Shown: positions 62,231 to 64,000 of the stretch, piece after piece
Layout: each line of letters begins with the position of its first letter
Numbering within the stretch: position 1 is the stretch's first letter
NCBI RefSeq assembly: GCF_000426505.1
Contig: NZ_AUFM01000015.1
Span: forward strand, 124,001-188,000
Length of the DNA stretch: 64,000 nt
Reading direction: 5' to 3'
Source of the DNA: Nisaea denitrificans DSM 18348
GTDB taxonomy: Bacteria > Pseudomonadota > Alphaproteobacteria > Thalassobaculales > Thalassobaculaceae
Translations under genes and position numbers: made by a program
Notes under the pieces: model-generated
Told to the model about the DNA's origin: nothing
Database searches by the model: none
What the model saw: only the letters and a program-made list of their open reading frames with translations

Positions 62231-62953
62231 TCAGTACATGTGCTGTCCGCCATTGATCGACATGGTCGATCCGGTGACAAAGCCGGCATCGTCGGCGCAG
62301 AGGAACACCACACCGCGGGCAATCTCGTCCGCATGGCCAAGACGGCCGACCGGGACCCGGGCGACAATCTTCTCCAGCACGTTTGCCGGCACGGCGGCGA
62401 CCATATCGGTGTCGATATAACCCGGCGCGATGGCGTTCACCGTGATGTTGGAGCGGGCGCCTTCCTGGGCCAGCGCCTTGGTGAAGCCGTGGATGCCGGA
62501 TTTGGCAGCGGCATAGTTCACCTGACCGTACTGCCCGGCCTGACCGTTGATCGAGCCGATATTCACAATCCGGCCGAACTTCCGCGCCCGCATGCCCTCG
62601 ATCACATTCCGGCACATGTTGAAGCAGCCGCCAAGATTGGTATCGATGACTTCCTGCCACATCTTGTGATCCATCTTGTGGATCGTGCCATCACGGGTGA
62701 TGCCTGCGTTATTGACCACGATGTCGACCGGTCCGAGATCGGCCTCAACCTGCTTCACACCCGCCGCGCAGGCGTCGAAATCGGAAACATCCCACTTGTA
62801 GGAAGGGATACCTGTGCGTTCGGTAAACGCCTTCGCCCGCTCGTCATTGCCCGCGTAATTCGCGGCAACCGTGCAACCGGCCTCTTTCAGACCGAGACTG
62901 ATAGCTTCGCCAATGCCTCGGGTCCCACCCGTTACGATTGCGACACGCCCCAT
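62231..62953 (-). CDS. phaB: Acetoacetyl-CoA reductase (PhaB)
   Basis: This SDR enzyme reduces acetoacetyl-CoA to (R)-3-hydroxybutyryl-CoA with NADPH for polyhydroxybutyrate synthesis. The 240-aa protein has TGGTRGIGEAISLGL near 8, NNAGITRDGTIHKM, the catalytic Ser/Tyr/Lys in INIGSINGQAGQYGQVNYAAAKSG and NGGQHMY at the end. It follows the thiolase gene, an arrangement that identifies a PHB pathway. Confidence 0.96.
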   Translation of the reverse strand: MGRVAIVTGGTRGIGEAISLGLKEAGCTVAANYAGNDERAKAFTERTGIPSYKWDVSDFDACAAGVKQVEADLGPVDIVVNNAGITRDGTIHKMDHKMWQEVIDTNLGGCFNMCRNVIEGMRARKFGRIVNIGSINGQAGQYGQVNYAAAKSGIHGFTKALAQEGARSNITVNAIAPGYIDTDMVAAVPANVLEKIVARVPVGRLGHADEIARGVVFLCADDAGFVTGSTMSINGGQHMY

Positions 62954-63045
62954 TATTCCCTCCAGTTTTTGATTTAGCCGATACTTATTGAGAGAAATTC
63001 GGAACCGGCCCCTCCGGTTCCGCCACCGGTTTTATCTACCGGAAT

Positions 63046-64000
63046 TCAGTCCCGCTCGACGCAGAGCGCGACACCCATGCCGCCGCCGATGCAAAGGGTT
63101 GCCAGCCCCTTTTTCGCATCCCGCTTCTGCATCTCGTGCAACAGCGTGATCAGGACACGGCAGCCGGATGCGCCGATCGGATGCCCGAGCGCAATGGCAC
63201 CGCCATTGACGTTCACAATTTCGGGGTCCCAGCCGAGATCCTTGTTCACGGCGCAAGCCTGCGCGGCGAAGGCTTCGTTGGCCTCCACAAGATCGAGATC
63301 GCTTGCGGCCCAGCCGGCTTTCTCGAGCGCCGCCCGGCTTGCCGGGATCGGCCCGGAGCCCATGATCGCCGGATCAACACCGCGCGTGGCGAAGGAGACG
63401 ATCCTGGCCAACGGCGTGATGCCCCGCTTCACCGCCTCATCGCCGGTCATCAGGATGGCAATCGCCGCACCGTCATTGATACCGGATGCATTACCGGCCG
63501 TGACGCTGCCTTCTTTGACGAAGGCCGGACGCAGCTTGCCAAGCGCCTCGATCGTGGTGCCATGACGCGGATGCTCGTCCGTGTCGACCACGGTGTCGCC
63601 CTTCCGGCCGGAAATCGTTACGGGAACGATCTCATCCTTGAACTTGCCGGCTTTCTGCGCTGCTTCAGCCTTGTTCTGGGAAGCCGCCGCAAAAGCGTCC
63701 TGCTGATCCCGGGAGATCTGCCACTTGGACGCTACATTCTCCGCCGTATTGCCCATGTGGTAGCCGTTGAAATGATCCCAGAGCCCGTCCCTGATCATGG
63801 TGTCGATGAGCTGCACATCGCCCATCTTGTAGCCATTGCGCAGGGTCTGGGCATGCGGCGCGTTGCTCATGCTTTCCTGACCGCCGCAGACCACGATCTT
63901 GCTGTCTCCGGCGCGGATCGCCTGGTCGCCGAGGGCGACGGCGCGCAGGCCGGAGCCGCAGACCTGATTGATCGTAATCGCTGTTCGTTCCTGCGGGATA
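63046..64000 (-). CDS. phaA: Acetyl-CoA C-acetyltransferase (PhaA), 5' end off the window
   Basis: This thiolase condenses two acetyl-CoA to acetoacetyl-CoA, the first PHB step. At least 318 residues are visible; the start lies beyond the right edge. The nucleophilic Cys is in [11 protein letters not shown] at the far end, the His in [19 protein letters not shown] and the second Cys in [18 protein letters not shown]. It is the first gene of phaA-phaB-AhpD-like. Confidence 0.95.
   Translation of the reverse strand, partial: IPQERTAITINQVCGSGLRAVALGDQAIRAGDSKIVVCGGQESMSNAPHAQTLRNGYKMGDVQLIDTMIRDGLWDHFNGYHMGNTAENVASKWQISRDQQDAFAAASQNKAEAAQKAGKFKDEIVPVTISGRKGDTVVDTDEHPRHGTTIEALGKLRPAFVKEGSVTAGNASGINDGAAIAILMTGDEAVKRGITPLARIVSFATRGVDPAIMGSGPIPASRAALEKAGWAASDLDLVEANEAFAAQACAVNKDLGWDPEIVNVNGGAIALGHPIGASGCRVLITLLHEMQKRDAKKGLATLCIGGGMGVALCVERD

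Noticed and set aside
1-64000. CRISPR array, tRNA, IS element or prophage
   Set aside because: No regularly spaced repeats, tRNA cloverleaf, transposase or phage structural gene was seen by eye; a systematic tRNA scan was not possible.

Overview
The window reads as chromosomal core sequence of a GC-rich (about 62-65 %) alphaproteobacterium, most likely a Rhodospirillales-type, free-living, possibly marine organism. This rests on family-level gene content and order: lysA-lptM-argH next to a TIGR02302 protein, chorismate mutase-hisC-tyrA, dnaX-ybaB-recR behind the SRP RNA, and a twin-TM protein-PduO-etfB-etfA-hbd cluster. I see about 63 protein genes, one SRP RNA, no tRNA or rRNA, no CRISPR, and no insertion sequence or prophage. 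The last gene (a thiolase) runs off the right edge. No intergenic gap exceeds 300 bases; the largest, about 285 bases each, are upstream of the J-domain gene (24362-24647) and around the SRP RNA (41695-41978).

Layout. 0-7 kb: a gamma-glutamyltransferase, a 2-hydroxyacid dehydrogenase, and a LysR regulator divergent from an acyl-CoA dehydrogenase/ThDP-enzyme pair. 7-13 kb: class II ribonucleotide reductase under tandem NrdR boxes, then ftsE-ftsX-DUF218 divergent from a zinc-ribbon protein. 13-19 kb: TIGR02302 protein, lysA, lptM, argH, a TlpA-like thioredoxin. 19-25 kb: orphan TAXI binding protein, a small unknown gene, hbd-etfA-etfB, cobalamin adenosyltransferase. 25-35 kb: J-domain protein, ACT protein with a possible leader, Nudix, SDR/LysR pair, ChaC, DUF2125, aromatic/histidine genes, a methyltransferase, glyoxalase II. 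35-42 kb: GST, cupin, glycosyltransferase, EamA transporter, recR-ybaB-dnaX, SRP RNA. 42-49 kb: small oxidoreductases, a GATase/amidoligase/GreB run, a proline racemase homologue, a delta-class carbonic anhydrase. 49-53 kb: a Gld-type ABC cassette with DUF4340. 53-61 kb: a redox-anchored adenylate cyclase, two chemoreceptors, an AraC/MFS pair. 61-64 kb: a lactonase-like hydrolase and the phaA-phaB polyhydroxybutyrate genes.

How parts connect. The B12-dependent reductase and the cobalamin adenosyltransferase imply use of adenosylcobalamin. EtfAB, Hbd, the acyl-CoA dehydrogenase, PhaA and PhaB form a short-chain acyl-CoA/PHB theme. GGT, ChaC, the class I GATase, the amidoligase, GST and GloB form a gamma-glutamyl/glutathione theme.

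Best leads: the amidoligase-GATase pair in a greB operon; a proline racemase homologue with Ser/Thr in place of the two catalytic Cys; an acyl-CoA dehydrogenase lacking Glu at both usual catalytic-base positions; a dehydrogenase with Tyr at the catalytic acid position; a paired 27-bp palindromic repeat found only between convergent genes; and a possible attenuator ahead of an ACT-domain gene. Start sites were chosen by eye and no database search was possible.
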